The translations under genes and the position numbers were made by a program. Under the pieces are notes generated by a model that ran no database searches, was not told the DNA's origin, and saw only the letters and a program-made list of their open reading frames with translations. A stretch of 64,000 nucleotides of DNA from NCBI RefSeq assembly GCF_900112415.1, contig NZ_FOLV01000005.1, positions 1-64,000 of the forward strand, given 5' to 3'. Within the stretch, counting starts at the first letter, position 1, and every line of letters starts with the position of its first letter. This document shows positions 36,419-46,445 of the stretch, in pieces. This DNA is from Bacillus sp. 491mf (GTDB taxonomy: Bacteria > Bacillota > Bacilli > Bacillales > Bacillaceae_G).

Positions 36419-38311
36419 TTACGCCCTTTTTTGTTTTAATGGAATCATTGTACAAATGCGTTCAACAACGGCATCTGTTGTTAAGTCAATTTCTTCAAGA
36501 AGTTTAGAGACACTGCCATGTTCAATGAAATGGTCTGGTATACCCATACACTCAATTAGCGCATTATGGTATCCATGCTCACTTGCAAACTCTAACACAC
36601 CAGAACCAAACCCTCCAATTAAACATGCCTCTTCAATTGTTAAAATCGGCATATTCTTTCCTAATAGCTCATGCAAGCACGCTTCGTCCATTGGCTTAAT
36701 AAAGCGGGCATTCACAACCTTTACAGAAATCCCTTTCTTCTCAAGTAATTCTGCCGCTTCCATTGCCATCGGAATTGTCGTACCAAATGTTAAAATCGCT
36801 GCTTGTGATCCCTCGCGAATTGTTTCCCATGTACCGATTGGAATTTCTTTAAACTCTTCATCCATAGGCACACCAAGTCCATTTCCACGCGCGTAACGAA
36901 GCGCAATTGGTCCATCTTCGTAATTGATTGCTGTATATACCATATGTTGACCTTCATTTTCGTCTTTCGGCATCATCAAAACAATATTTGGAAGATGACG
37001 TAAAAATGCAATATCAAATATACCTTGATGCGTTTCTCCGTCAGCTCCTACTAATCCCGCTCTGTCAATCCCGAAAAAGACATTTAAATTTTGGCGACAT
37101 ACATCGTGAACAACTTGATCATAAGCGCGTTGTAAAAATGTAGAATAAATCGCTAAAAACGGCTTCATGCCTTGCGTTGCTAAACCAGCTGCCATTGTTA
37201 CTGCGTGCTGCTCAGCAATCCCAACATCAAACATACGATTTGGGAATTCTTTTGCAAATTTTTCAAGCTTTGACCCAACCGGCATTGCTGGCGTCACAGC
37301 AACGATGCGCTGATCATTCTTCGCTAATTTACGAACTGCTTCACTAACAACTGAACTCCATGCTGGCGCAGCTTCTTTCGGCTTTACGAAATCACCAGAC
37401 TCAATTTTGTACGGTCCTGTACCATGCCAAGTTCCAATTACGTCACTTTCAGCTGGCTTATAGCCTTTTCCTTTTTTCGTAATGACATGAACAATAACAG
37501 GCCCTTTCGTTTTCTTAGCATATTGAAGATTTTCAAATAAACTTTCATAATCATGACCATCAACAGGCCCTAAATATGTAAAGCCTAGCTCTTCAAAAAA
37601 CACACCAGAAACGAGTAAATATTTCAAGCTATCTTTTACTTTTTCAGCCGTTGCAGCTACTTTACCACCGACAGCTGGAATTTTCTTTAATAAGTATTCT
37701 AGTTCATCTTTTACCCATTGATATTTCCCTGCTGTACGTAAACGTCCAAGTACGTTATGCAATGCTCCAACGTTCGGTGCAATCGACATTTCATTATCGT
37801 TTAAGATAACCGTCATATCTGTTTGTTCATGTCCAATATGATTGAGTGCCTCAAGCGCCATTCCGCCTGTTAATGCACCATCGCCAATAATCGGAACAAT
37901 GTACTCTTTCGTTTTCTTTAAATCACGAGCAAGTGCCATTCCCATGGCAGCAGATAAGGAAGTAGAGCTATGTCCCGTTTCCCATACATCATGTTCACTT
38001 TCACAACGCTTTGGAAAACCACATAAACCTTTATATTGTCTTAATGTGCCAAATTCCTTTGCACGCCCCGTTAAAATTTTATGTACATAGGATTGATGTC
38101 CTACATCCCATAAAAATTTATCTCTTGGACTATCGAATACTTTATGCAAAGCAATTGTGAGTTCTACTACACCTAGATTTGGAGCAATATGTCCACCTGT
38201 TTGAGAAAGCTCTTCAATTAAAAACTTTCGAATATCTTCGCTTAACGCTTCTAGCTCGCTTATAGACATATCCTTCAAAAAACTAGGATTTTGAATTTGC
38301 GTCAGATCCAC
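36419..38311 (-). CDS. dxs: 1-deoxy-D-xylulose-5-phosphate synthase
   Basis: A 630-residue thiamine-diphosphate enzyme that starts the MEP isoprenoid pathway from pyruvate and glyceraldehyde-3-phosphate. Motifs include [16 protein letters not shown], the cofactor-binding [15 protein letters not shown]...NDNEMSI and [16 protein letters not shown] choose the GTG at 38311, giving the family-length protein beginning (M)[11 protein letters not shown]; another GTG at 38320 is possible and both ribosome sites are weak. A terminator separates it from the upstream ispA. Confidence 0.94.
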   Translation of the reverse strand: MDLTQIQNPSFLKDMSISELEALSEDIRKFLIEELSQTGGHIAPNLGVVELTIALHKVFDSPRDKFLWDVGHQSYVHKILTGRAKEFGTLRQYKGLCGFPKRCESEHDVWETGHSSTSLSAAMGMALARDLKKTKEYIVPIIGDGALTGGMALEALNHIGHEQTDMTVILNDNEMSIAPNVGALHNVLGRLRTAGKYQWVKDELEYLLKKIPAVGGKVAATAEKVKDSLKYLLVSGVFFEELGFTYLGPVDGHDYESLFENLQYAKKTKGPVIVHVITKKGKGYKPAESDVIGTWHGTGPYKIESGDFVKPKEAAPAWSSVVSEAVRKLAKNDQRIVAVTPAMPVGSKLEKFAKEFPNRMFDVGIAEQHAVTMAAGLATQGMKPFLAIYSTFLQRAYDQVVHDVCRQNLNVFFGIDRAGLVGADGETHQGIFDIAFLRHLPNIVLMMPKDENEGQHMVYTAINYEDGPIALRYARGNGLGVPMDEEFKEIPIGTWETIREGSQAAILTFGTTIPMAMEAAELLEKKGISVKVVNARFIKPMDEACLHELLGKNMPILTIEEACLIGGFGSGVLEFASEHGYHNALIECMGIPDHFIEHGSVSKLLEEIDLTTDAVVERICTMIPLKQKRA

Positions 38312-38420
38312 CAGGATCACTCACTTTCGTTTCATAATCTGTCATCATGGCAACCGTAAAATATAGTTGCACTTAATTGTATTACAAAAATCAAGCATAC
38401 TCTTTATTTTATACGATGAA

Positions 38421-38453
38421 AAAAGAGCCGCTAACACAAAGTGATAACGGCAA
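38421..38453 (-). terminator. Terminator of the xse-ispA unit
   Basis: GCCGCTAACAC (38428-38438) pairs with GTGATAACGGC (38441-38451), with wobbles. TTTTTT follows on the minus strand. It lies between ispA and dxs. Confidence 0.8.
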
Positions 38454-38556
38454 TGTAATCTACGTATATTTTTGCCAATAAAAAGAAAAGAAAAACCTTT
38501 GTCTACATTTATACCATAAAATCCTGAATGGCTCAACAAATGAAAACATTCTTATA

Positions 38557-39450
38557 CTAGTGGTTGCGCTTTGCAATTAAATCACAAATGACTAACAAAT
38601 ATTCATCTTGTAATCGTAATGAAGAAATGGCATCCTTTGCTTTCGTAATTGTTTCTTCTAAAATTTGCTTCGCTTCTTCTACTGTAAATAATGTTGTATA
38701 TGTACTTTTTTCATTTGTCATATCGCTTCCGACCGGTTTCCCAATTTCTTCTTCTATTCCTTCTACATCTAGAATATCATCACGAATTTGAAAAGCAAGT
38801 CCGACATTCTTTGCAAAGGCAAGTAATTTTTCTTGTTGCTCAGCCGTAGCCCCCGATAATAACGCACCAGCTAATACAGCAAATTCTAATAAACGTCCGG
38901 TTTTATTCTTATGAATATATTCTAATTCACGGAGGTTTAATTGCTTCCCTTCCGCTTCCATATCCGCAACTTGCCCACCGACCATTCCTTCCGGTCCCGC
39001 TGCTTTAGCGAGCTCTAGTGCGATGCGTAGTTTTGTTTCGGAAGTAATTTCTTTATGGTCTTGCTCTGTTACGACTTGGAATGCATATGTTAATAACCCA
39101 TCACCAGCTAGTACTGCCATCGCCTCACCGAACACTTTATGATTTGTTGGTTTCCCGCGGCGTAGGTCATCATCATCCATACAAGGTAAATCATCATGAA
39201 TTAAGGAGTATGTATGAATCATTTCTAATGCGCAAGCTGTACCTATCCCTAACTCTCTATCTTTTCCAAACGCTTGTAGCGTCGCAAATAAAAGTAACGG
39301 ACGGAGTCGCTTTCCGCCCGCTTCTAATGAATACACCATCGCCTCGCGCAGCACCTTTGGACATTGCAAGGCATTTGCATAACGCACAAGATTTTCCTCT
39401 ACTAATGCTTTACTATCTTTCATAAAAGCATCAAAAGTTAAATGCGTCAT
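38557..39450 (-). CDS. ispA: Farnesyl diphosphate synthase
   Basis: A 297-residue trans-prenyltransferase that makes farnesyl diphosphate. Both aspartate-rich motifs are present: DDLPCMDDDDLRRGKPT (first) and QIRDDILDVEG (second), together with GGKRLRPLLL. Its start codon touches the xseB stop (TAATG-type junction), so translation is coupled. Confidence 0.95.
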   Translation of the reverse strand: MTHLTFDAFMKDSKALVEENLVRYANALQCPKVLREAMVYSLEAGGKRLRPLLLFATLQAFGKDRELGIGTACALEMIHTYSLIHDDLPCMDDDDLRRGKPTNHKVFGEAMAVLAGDGLLTYAFQVVTEQDHKEITSETKLRIALELAKAAGPEGMVGGQVADMEAEGKQLNLRELEYIHKNKTGRLLEFAVLAGALLSGATAEQQEKLLAFAKNVGLAFQIRDDILDVEGIEEEIGKPVGSDMTNEKSTYTTLFTVEEAKQILEETITKAKDAISSLRLQDEYLLVICDLIAKRNH

Positions 39451-39680
39451 TATACTTCCTCTCCTAAAGTAGAAAACGGACGAAGTTCACCATTTTCACC
39501 AAGTATGACAGCCATTTGTTCTTGTACATCTTTTAATTTTCCATCGCAAAGTTTAGAAAGCTCCATACCTTCTTTGAAATACGAAATTGCTTCCTCAAGC
39601 GGAACATCACCTTGCTCGAGCTTGGAAACAATTTGTTCAAGCTTTGCAATCGCTTCTTCAAAGCTCACTTTATTTTCCAT
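39450..39680 (-). CDS. xseB: Exodeoxyribonuclease VII small subunit
   Basis: A 76-residue helical protein with the family pattern [39 protein letters not shown]. With XseA it forms exonuclease VII, which degrades single-stranded DNA. It overlaps the 3' end of xseA by 11 bp and the start of ispA by 1 bp, so three genes are translationally linked. Confidence 0.95.
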   Translation of the reverse strand: MENKVSFEEAIAKLEQIVSKLEQGDVPLEEAISYFKEGMELSKLCDGKLKDVQEQMAVILGENGELRPFSTLGEEV

Positions 39681-41028
39681 CGCCTAGTTCACGCTCCTCT
39701 ATTCCCCATACATTACAGTCTAATACACCATCTTGAAGCTGTACTTTCACTTCAGCTCCAAGCTCAATTTCTTTTATGCTTTTTAGCACCTGTTTCTCAT
39801 TATTATAAACAAGACCGTAGCCTCGCATCATCACTCTAAGCGGACTTAACGTTTCTAACTTCTCTATCGCTCTTGTAAAAGCAAACTCTTTTCCTTGCAA
39901 TAGAGACTGCATTTCACGTTGCAATTGCTTTTGCAATGTGTCTAACGCAATTTTCGTTTGTTCAATTTTTTGCGTGGGATGATGCTTTCCTAAATAAAAT
40001 GACAATTGTTGAAGTTGATTCGTCTTCTTTTCTATGTAACGCTCTTTCGTTTGTATCAACTTATCAATTGTACGATCCAATTGTTCTTCCTTTTGCTCAT
40101 ACAATTGCTTTGGATAACGAAACGCATATGATTTTTGCAGTGCTTGCAAATGTTCCTGCCTAGAGTTCATCATCTCACGCATCGCTCGTGTCAAGCGAAG
40201 TGTACGCTGCATCACTTTTTCTTCTAATTCAAGAATATGAGGGACTGCCAGTTCAGCTGCCGCTGTTGGCGTTGGAGCTCTTAAATCCGCAACAAAATCT
40301 GCAATTGTAAAATCTGTTTCATGTCCTACAGCAGAAATGATTGGAATTTGACTCACAAAAATTGCCCGGGCCACTGTTTCTTCATTAAACGCCCACAGCT
40401 CTTCAATCGAACCTCCGCCGCGTCCAACAATTAACACATCGATATCATGCATTTCATTTGCCTGTTCGATAGCTTGCACAATTGAGGGGGCTGCAAACTC
40501 CCCTTGTACTAAAACTGGAAATACAATTACGTTTCCAATCGGATAACGGCGAGCAATTGTCGTCATAATATCCCGAATTGCCGCACCCGTTGGTGAGGTT
40601 ATCACACCAATTGTTGTCGGATACGCAGGAATTATTCGTTTATATACTTGTGAAAACAGCCCTTCTTCTTCTAAACGAGCCTTCAATTGCTCATACGCTA
40701 AATGAAGATTCCCTACTCCATCTGGCTGCATATCCTGAATATAGATTTGATATGAACCACTTGCTTCATAAACAGAGATTTTTCCTTTTACAAGCACTTT
40801 CATCCCGTCTTCTGGTCTGAACTTTACATTGCGATTATGACTCGCAAACATGACCGCAGCAATTCTTGCATTTTCATCTTTTAATGTGAAATACATATGA
40901 CCGCGGCTATGATATTTAAAATTTGAAATTTCTCCTTTTAACCAAACAGACTGCAAGTGAGGGTCATACTCTATTTTAGTTTTCATATAACGAGTTAACG
41001 CTGTAACGGTTAAATATTGCTTTTCCAT
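39670..41028 (-). CDS. xseA: Exodeoxyribonuclease VII large subunit
   Basis: A 452-residue catalytic subunit. It has an N-terminal OB-fold ([20 protein letters not shown]), the central nuclease region with [34 protein letters not shown] and [17 protein letters not shown], then a long coiled-coil. It lies 27 bp downstream of folD with a GGAGAG ribosome site. Confidence 0.95.
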   Translation of the reverse strand: MEKQYLTVTALTRYMKTKIEYDPHLQSVWLKGEISNFKYHSRGHMYFTLKDENARIAAVMFASHNRNVKFRPEDGMKVLVKGKISVYEASGSYQIYIQDMQPDGVGNLHLAYEQLKARLEEEGLFSQVYKRIIPAYPTTIGVITSPTGAAIRDIMTTIARRYPIGNVIVFPVLVQGEFAAPSIVQAIEQANEMHDIDVLIVGRGGGSIEELWAFNEETVARAIFVSQIPIISAVGHETDFTIADFVADLRAPTPTAAAELAVPHILELEEKVMQRTLRLTRAMREMMNSRQEHLQALQKSYAFRYPKQLYEQKEEQLDRTIDKLIQTKERYIEKKTNQLQQLSFYLGKHHPTQKIEQTKIALDTLQKQLQREMQSLLQGKEFAFTRAIEKLETLSPLRVMMRGYGLVYNNEKQVLKSIKEIELGAEVKVQLQDGVLDCNVWGIEERELGDGK

Positions 41029-41055
41029 TTCTCTCTCCTCATAGCCGCCCTACAA

Positions 41056-41916
41056 TTACTTACAAACAACACCTGCGCGCTGTGCAGATAATACTGTATT
41101 TTCTAATAGCATTGTAATCGTCATTGGGCCTACGCCTTTTGGTACTGGTGTAATGTGACTTGCAACGTTTAATACATCGTCAAAATCAACATCACCGCAC
41201 AGTTTTCCAGTTTCTAAACGGTTTACTCCGACATCAATTACAACTGCGCCTTCTTTTACGTAATCAGCTGTTACCATTTTCGCTCTTCCAACTGCAACAA
41301 TTAAAATATCAGCTAATTTCGTTAATTCTTTTATATTCGCTGTTTTTGAATGACAATATGTAACTGTTGCATTTTCATTTAAAAACAGTTGTCCGACCGG
41401 TTTTCCAACAATATTGCTTCGTCCAATAACAACAACGTGTTTCCCTGTAATATCAAGATTTGTTTCTTTTACTAATTCTAAAATACCATGCGGTGTACAT
41501 GGAAGGAACGTATCTTGTCCTGTCATCATACGACCAATACTAATTGGGTGGAAACCATCCACATCTTTCTCAGGAGAAATTTTTTCAATGATAGCTTTCT
41601 CTTCAATATGGTTTGGCAACGGTAATTGCACTAAAATACCATGAATACGATCATCATTGTTTAAGCGGTCGATTTCCGCTAATAAACGATCTTGTGTAAT
41701 TGAATCTGGAAATGTAATTAACTCAGAATAAATTCCAACTTGTTCGCAGCCTTTTTCTTTTCCCTTTACATACGAATGAGAAGCGGGATCGTCTCCGACT
41801 AAAATAACAGCTAATCCTGGTACAATTCCTTGTTTTTTTAGTTCTGCAACGTTCTCTTTTAACTGTGATCTCTTTTTCTCTGCAACTTCATTTCCTTTGA
41901 TGATTACTGCTACCAT
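41056..41916 (-). CDS. folD: Bifunctional methylene-THF dehydrogenase/cyclohydrolase FolD
   Basis: A 286-residue enzyme interconverting methylene-, methenyl- and formyl-tetrahydrofolate for one-carbon supply. Signatures: VGDDPASHSYVKGKEKGCEQ with the catalytic lysine, ILVQLPLPNH, the NADP motif VVIGRSNIVGKPV and PVPKGVGPMTITMLL near the C-terminus. A GGGGGAA site precedes the ATG. First gene of folD-xseA-xseB-ispA. Confidence 0.96.
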   Translation of the reverse strand: MVAVIIKGNEVAEKKRSQLKENVAELKKQGIVPGLAVILVGDDPASHSYVKGKEKGCEQVGIYSELITFPDSITQDRLLAEIDRLNNDDRIHGILVQLPLPNHIEEKAIIEKISPEKDVDGFHPISIGRMMTGQDTFLPCTPHGILELVKETNLDITGKHVVVIGRSNIVGKPVGQLFLNENATVTYCHSKTANIKELTKLADILIVAVGRAKMVTADYVKEGAVVIDVGVNRLETGKLCGDVDFDDVLNVASHITPVPKGVGPMTITMLLENTVLSAQRAGVVCK

Positions 41917-41956
41917 ATCAAAATTCCCCCTTTTAAAATTACAAAGCTACTTTTTC

Positions 41957-42043
41957 TCCCGCTCTAACGGGCAGTATAGCTCCCACATTAACATTCTGAA
42001 AAAAGAAAGAATAAAGATGAAAGATAACTGCCCGTAAAAGCCG
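41957..42043 (-). repeat. Dispersed repeat family 2, inverted partial copy
   Basis: TCCCGCTCTAACGGGCAGT...ATAACTGCCCGTAAAAGCCG in inverted orientation. ACGGGCAGT (41967-41975) pairs with ACTGCCCGT (42027-42035). The TAAAGTGAAAC end is missing. It lies between nusB and folD. Confidence 0.7.
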
Positions 42044-42053
42044 TTTTGACAAG

Positions 42054-42095
42054 AACTTTCTTGAACGGGGATGAAGTTCCCCGCCCAAGAAAGTT
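42054..42095 (-). terminator. Long hairpin directly after nusB
   Basis: AACTTTCTTG and CAAGAAAGTT form the outer helix, CGGGG and CCCCG the inner one, around ATGAAGTT. It begins 1 bp past the nusB stop. The following T tract is short, so termination efficiency is uncertain. Confidence 0.65.
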
Positions 42096-42479
42096 TTACT
42101 GTACGCTAGATAAAACGCCGTTAATAAAACGACGAGATTCCTCGTCCCCATATGCTTTTGCAATTTCAATTGCCTCATTAATAGACACGTTATGTGGAAT
42201 ATCTTCCATGTATTTCATTTCATACACAGCAATTCGTAAAATGCTGCGATCAACAATGCTAATGCGTTCTAATTTCCACTTTTTTAAATTTTGGCGAATA
42301 AGTTCATCAATTGCTTCTTTATGCTCTACACAGCCGAAGACAAGCGCTTCTAGAAATTCATTTGTATTTTCGCCTTCTTCAAGTGTGTTTTCTACTGCTG
42401 CTTTCGGATTGTAGTCTCCGGTAATATCCATTTGATAGAGTGCTTGCATCGCTCTTTCTCTAGCCGTCCTACGTTTCAT
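42096..42479 (-). CDS. nusB: Transcription antitermination factor NusB
   Basis: A 127-residue all-helical protein with the family start [17 protein letters not shown] and [40 protein letters not shown] near the end. It binds boxA RNA with S10 in rRNA antitermination complexes. A GGAGAG site precedes the ATG. A 347-bp gap separates it from yqhY upstream. Confidence 0.95.
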   Translation of the reverse strand: MKRRTARERAMQALYQMDITGDYNPKAAVENTLEEGENTNEFLEALVFGCVEHKEAIDELIRQNLKKWKLERISIVDRSILRIAVYEMKYMEDIPHNVSINEAIEIAKAYGDEESRRFINGVLSSVQ

Positions 42480-42788
42480 TATAACTCTCCTTTGTGCTTC
42501 AAGTCTTTCTTATGTTTTGTTATATTATTATAATTTATAAGCCATCGAATTACTTATTCTTTATAATTTTTGCTCAGCTTTCAATCTTATAATACAATGA
42601 TAATACCACAATTTATCGTTTCATACACGAGTTCCCTCACGGAAAAATAATAAAAAGATTAACTTCAGGTTCCATATCATACCACAATGTACGTTTTTTT
42701 AAAAAACACAAGTTCACCTTTAGGGATTTTTTATTTTTCCAAATAATTTAATATTTTTAAAAATTTAATTTTGAAGAATACAAACGAT
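42480..42788. other. AT-rich gap between yqhY and nusB
   Basis: About 310 bp, very AT-rich near 42690-42780. It probably contains the nusB promoter (TTATATTATTATAAT region near 42520). I see no reading frame or repeat copy in it. Confidence 0.35.
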
Positions 42789-42822
42789 AAAAAAGGTGCC
42801 CGAATCACAAGGCACCTTTTTC
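42789..42822 (-). terminator. Terminator of yqhY
   Basis: AAAAGGTGCC pairs with GGCACCTTTT around a ten-base loop, with T runs on the minus strand, 5 bp past the yqhY stop. Confidence 0.88.
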
Positions 42823-42826
42823 AGTA

Positions 42827-43219
42827 TTACACTGGCTCAATTTCTGTCTTTGGTGTCTCAAATGTTACACCAACGATATGAACGTTTATTTCTTTCGGTT
42901 CAAGACCTGTCATTGTAAACAGCGCTTGACGAATATTATCTTGAATGTTTTGTGCAACAACCGGAATTGCAACACCAAAATACATTAATACGTAAACATC
43001 AACGATAATATCATCGTTTGCTAATTCTACTTTTACGCCTTTTCCATGATTTTTCTTTCCTAACTTCTCAACAACATCTGCTGCAAAGTTACCACGCATT
43101 GCTGCTACGCCTTCTACTTCAGAAGCAGCAATTCCTGCAATTACTTCAATTACTTCCGGTGCGATTTCTACTTTACCAAGAGTTGTATCTTGTCCCATGT
43201 CTAACATATGATCAGCCAT
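42827..43219 (-). CDS. yqhY: Asp23/Gls24 family envelope stress protein YqhY
   Basis: A 130-residue Asp23-family protein with the repeated signature GKVEIAPEVIEVIAGIAASEVEGVAAM and VDVYVLMYFGVAIPVVAQNIQDNI. B. subtilis YqhY is linked to acetyl-CoA carboxylase control, and here too it lies directly downstream of accB-accC (22 bp). AAAGGAGG precedes the ATG by seven bases. Confidence 0.92.
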   Translation of the reverse strand: MADHMLDMGQDTTLGKVEIAPEVIEVIAGIAASEVEGVAAMRGNFAADVVEKLGKKNHGKGVKVELANDDIIVDVYVLMYFGVAIPVVAQNIQDNIRQALFTMTGLEPKEINVHIVGVTFETPKTEIEPV

Positions 43220-43241
43220 GAAAAAACCTCCTTTAAATGTA

Positions 43242-44594
43242 TCAGTGCGCCGTTAAATCATGCTGTTCTAAAAACTTCGTATTAAATTCCCCTTGTACAA
43301 ATTCAGGGTGGTCAAGAAGTTGTAAATGAAACGGAATCGTCGTATGTACACCCTCAATGACGAATTCACTTAGCGCTCGTTTCATTTTCGCAATTGCTTC
43401 TTCACGTGTTTTACCATAAACAATAAGCTTTGCAACCATCGAATCGTAATAAGGTGGAATCGTATACCCAGGATATACAGCTGAATCAACGCGAATACCA
43501 AATCCTCCTGGCGGTAAATACATTTCTACCTTTCCTGGAGATGGCATAAAGTTTTTGGCAGGGTTTTCCGCATTAATTCGGCACTCAATTGCCCAACCGT
43601 TAAATTGTACTTCTTCTTGCTGCAGTGATAACTGCTCTCCTGATGCGACGCGAATTTGCTCTTTAATAAGGTCTACTCCCGTCACCATTTCAGTTACAGG
43701 ATGCTCAACTTGAATTCGCGTATTCATTTCCATGAAATAGAAACTTTTCGTTTTATATTCGTAAATAAATTCAACTGTGCCAGCACCTGTATAATCTACT
43801 GCTGCCGCTGCTTTCACTGCCGCTTCTCCCATTTGTTGACGAATGGTAGCATCTAAAGCTGGAGATGGTGACTCTTCTAGCAGTTTTTGCAAACGACGCT
43901 GAATTGTACAATCACGCTCTCCTAAATGAATGACGTTACCATGATTATCTGCCATTACTTGAATTTCTACATGACGGAAATCTTCAATATACTTTTCTAA
44001 GTATACACCAGGGTTTCCAAAAGCGGTACTTGCCTCTTGCTGTGTAATTTGAATTCCTTTTACAAGCTCTTCTTCTGTACGCGCAACGCGAATTCCCTTT
44101 CCGCCGCCGCCCGCTGTTGCTTTAATTATAACAGGATATCCAATGTTCTCTGCAAGTGCTACTGCTTCTTCGATATTTTTAATTATTCCTTGTGAACCCG
44201 GTACAATCGGAACCCCTGCTTCCTTCATTGTATCACGTGCAACGTCTTTTGTGCCCATTTTTGAAATAGCTTCTGGGCTTGGACCGATAAAAATCAAGTT
44301 ACATTCACGGCAAAGTTCTGCAAAATCAGCATTTTCTGCTAAAAATCCATATCCAGGGTGAATTGCATCACAACCTGTTAATTTTGCAACGCTAATAATG
44401 TTCGTTAAGTTTAAATAGCTTTCCTTCGATACAGTTGGACCAACACAGTACGCTTCATCCGCAATTTGTACATGCAGTGCTTCTTTATCTGCTTCAGAAT
44501 AAATTGCAACTGTTTCAATATTCATTTCTTTGCATGCACGAATAATTCGTACCGCAATTTCCCCACGGTTGGCAATTAATACTTTTTTAATCAT
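43242..44594 (-). CDS. accC: Acetyl-CoA carboxylase, biotin carboxylase subunit
   Basis: A 450-residue ATP-grasp enzyme that carboxylates the biotin on AccB, the first step of fatty acid synthesis. Seen are the N-terminal KKVLIANRGEIAVRI, the glycine-rich ATP lid KATAGGGGKGIRVA, EMNTRIQVEHPVTEMVTG with catalytic residues and ECRINAENP. Two ATG codons stand next to each other; I use the second (44594), the usual start. It lies 17 bp after accB. Confidence 0.95.
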   Translation of the reverse strand: MIKKVLIANRGEIAVRIIRACKEMNIETVAIYSEADKEALHVQIADEAYCVGPTVSKESYLNLTNIISVAKLTGCDAIHPGYGFLAENADFAELCRECNLIFIGPSPEAISKMGTKDVARDTMKEAGVPIVPGSQGIIKNIEEAVALAENIGYPVIIKATAGGGGKGIRVARTEEELVKGIQITQQEASTAFGNPGVYLEKYIEDFRHVEIQVMADNHGNVIHLGERDCTIQRRLQKLLEESPSPALDATIRQQMGEAAVKAAAAVDYTGAGTVEFIYEYKTKSFYFMEMNTRIQVEHPVTEMVTGVDLIKEQIRVASGEQLSLQQEEVQFNGWAIECRINAENPAKNFMPSPGKVEMYLPPGGFGIRVDSAVYPGYTIPPYYDSMVAKLIVYGKTREEAIAKMKRALSEFVIEGVHTTIPFHLQLLDHPEFVQGEFNTKFLEQHDLTAH

Positions 44595-44611
44595 CATTCT
44601 AGACTCCCTTA

Positions 44612-45094
44612 TTATGCTTTTACAAGAAATAGCGGTTGTCCATATTCAACAAGCTGACCGTTATTCACAAGAATTTCAACGATTTCTCCATTTACTTCTG
44701 CTTCAATTTCATTAAAGAGTTTCATTGCTTCTACGATACAAACAATTTTTCCTTCTGTTACGCGATCTCCTACATTTACATATGCTGATGCATCTGGTGA
44801 TGGAGATGCATAGAACGTCCCAACCATTGGAGATGTAATTTTAAGTAAGTTCTCATCTTGTAATACTTGTTTCTCTTCTTGCTTTGGAGCCTCAACTTGA
44901 GCTGGCGCAGCAACTACTTCTGGCGCTATAACTTGTACAGGTTTTTGCACTACTGGAGCCTGCTGCACAGCAATTACTTCATTGCCACGCTTTTTCATCT
45001 TAATTGTCGTACCATCTTTTTTGTATTCAAATTCATCAATATTAGAATCATCAATTAACTTAATTAACTCACGAACTTCTTGAATTTTAAACAT
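44612..45094 (-). CDS. accB: Acetyl-CoA carboxylase, biotin carboxyl carrier protein
   Basis: A 160-residue carrier. It has a helical N-terminus ([20 protein letters not shown]), a proline/valine/alanine linker and a biotinyl domain with the attachment site VEAMKLFN (lysine near residue 125). The ATG at 45094 has AGGAGTGG upstream and starts [10 protein letters not shown]; an in-frame ATG at 45151 is not supported. Starts the accB-accC-yqhY unit. Confidence 0.95.
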   Translation of the reverse strand: MFKIQEVRELIKLIDDSNIDEFEYKKDGTTIKMKKRGNEVIAVQQAPVVQKPVQVIAPEVVAAPAQVEAPKQEEKQVLQDENLLKITSPMVGTFYASPSPDASAYVNVGDRVTEGKIVCIVEAMKLFNEIEAEVNGEIVEILVNNGQLVEYGQPLFLVKA

Positions 45095-45230
45095 GTAAAA
45101 TCCACTCCTATATACTTGTTTTTCCTGTTGTAACAGCTCAATAAATACCATTCACTGAATCCAGCTAGAACAGTCAATCATAAACTCTTTCTCGTACTAT
45201 CAATGAAAAACTACTATGAAGTTTCATACT

Positions 45231-45370
45231 ATATAAATACAAATTAAAAAATCGACATAAAACCTTCTTTCTTTTTATGCGGGCGAGAGTGTCTGGCCAC
45301 GCATAGAAGCGGTCATGTTGTACGCTGCATAACAGCGACTTGTATGTCGGAAAATCAAAATGCATTTATA
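45231..45370 (-). repeat. Dispersed repeat family 1, copy 6 (short form)
   Basis: About 140 bp in inverted orientation. ATATAAATACAAATT on the left and AATGCATTTATATTTATAT on the right are inverted ends. GCGAGAGTGTCTGGCCACGC is present, but the segment after GAAGCGGTCA (with TGCCAC) is deleted. It lies between accB and the divergent gene at 45659. Confidence 0.75.
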
Positions 45371-45658
45371 TTTATATTCATCTTACGATAAATATTTTCA
45401 ACATTCCAATTTTATTTTTTCTGTATGATGTATGAAAATCCCTGTCAAAATGACAGTATGATATTCTTGTTACCTAGTAATAATACCAAGTTTCACTCGA
45501 AATTGGCAAGACCACTTCCGAAAAAACACTCCATTCCCTTTATTTATAGTTTGTATATTTTTAACTAAATAATTGAAGTTTATTTACATCCACTTCATAT
45601 TCCCTTCATATAAAAATAGTATCGTAAAGGTGAAATCAAATACAGTGAGGTGTGAGAC
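45371..45658. other. Upstream region of the gene at 45659
   Basis: About 290 bp. It contains CTGTCA-AAA-TGACAG (45442-45456), a perfect inverted repeat that could be an operator. No promoter can be placed with confidence and no frame is seen. Confidence 0.35.
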
Positions 45659-45871
45659 GTGAACATTTGGCTTATTCTCTTTCTACCAGCTGTTATTATT
45701 TGGGGCGCGGCACTCTGTATTCAAATGAAATGTGGAAAAAGTAATCGCCTTTGTCAAGAACCAATGATTTTTCATTCACAACAAATTTCTCCTATAAAAA
45801 CAACAGAAGCGGAACTGCAATTGCTTGATGAACTTCTAATGGATAAAAAAAGCTATCGAAAAAATCGATAG
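45659..45871 (+). CDS. Small single-pass membrane protein, 70 aa
   Basis: A GTG start follows GAGGTGTGA at a suitable distance. The product has one N-terminal hydrophobic helix (WLILFLPAVIIWGAALCIQM), then a polar segment with two further cysteines (KCGKSNRLCQEP) and an acidic/lysine-rich end. Its stop lies in the arm of a terminator shared with the convergent spoIIIA operon. No family recognised; conservation next to spoIIIA would hint at a sporulation link, but that is untested. Confidence 0.6.
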   Translation: MNIWLILFLPAVIIWGAALCIQMKCGKSNRLCQEPMIFHSQQISPIKTTEAELQLLDELLMDKKSYRKNR

Positions 45872-45877
45872 CTTTTT
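45847..45877. terminator. Bidirectional terminator, gene at 45659 and spoIIIAH
   Basis: AAAAAGCTATCGA pairs perfectly with TCGATAGCTTTTT around AAAAA. Both convergent genes end inside it. Confidence 0.88.
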
Positions 45878-46433
45878 ACTTTGCTATTTCATATCGAACA
45901 TCTGCCATTAAACCTGTCTCACTTTTTACAAGTTGTATAATACTATTTGCTTCTTTTGCAGAAAGTTTTGTTGCTTTTACTGTCACTTTTATATCATTTC
46001 CATCTGTACGTACAAGCGTGTCTTTAAAACCGCCTTTTGTTTTAATTAAAGTTTCCAATAACGTTTCTTTCGCTGCCAAATCAGTCAATGCATCAAATTC
46101 AACTTTTGCTTTATTTTTCTCGTCTGCAGAAGCGTTTGTTGAATTCATTACATCTTGCAATTTTTCTTTCACTTCACTGCGCTGATCCTCCATTTTCAAA
46201 CGAAGTGCTGTGAAACTATCATCACTAGCAGAATGACTCGTTACTTTTCCTTCTTTCTGGCTTGCTTCTTTTTTACTAGTTTCCTTTTCAGAGCCTTGCT
46301 TTTCCTTCGCTCCCTCTCCTGATGACGTTGTTACAACCTTTGTTTTATTATCCGGCGTCATCACATAGTATACCGAAAGTACAATAACCAAGCTTAGCAT
46401 TGTTAATAACCAAACTGTTTGTTTTTTTAGCAC
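45876..46433 (-). CDS. spoIIIAH: Stage III sporulation protein AH
   Basis: A 185-residue mother-cell membrane protein with one N-terminal helix (VWLLTMLSLVIVLSVYYVM), a lysine/glutamate/serine-rich linker and a C-terminal ring-building (YscJ-like) domain. It contacts SpoIIQ from the forespore to build the feeding-tube channel. Last gene of the spoIIIA operon, 12 bp after AG. Confidence 0.93.
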   Translation of the reverse strand: MLKKQTVWLLTMLSLVIVLSVYYVMTPDNKTKVVTTSSGEGAKEKQGSEKETSKKEASQKEGKVTSHSASDDSFTALRLKMEDQRSEVKEKLQDVMNSTNASADEKNKAKVEFDALTDLAAKETLLETLIKTKGGFKDTLVRTDGNDIKVTVKATKLSAKEANSIIQLVKSETGLMADVRYEIAK

Positions 46434-46445
46434 TTTATTTCCTCC

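Noticed and set aside
38345-38539. 64-codon minus frame between dxs and ispA
   Set aside because: It crosses the ispA terminator and has unusual composition without a ribosome site.
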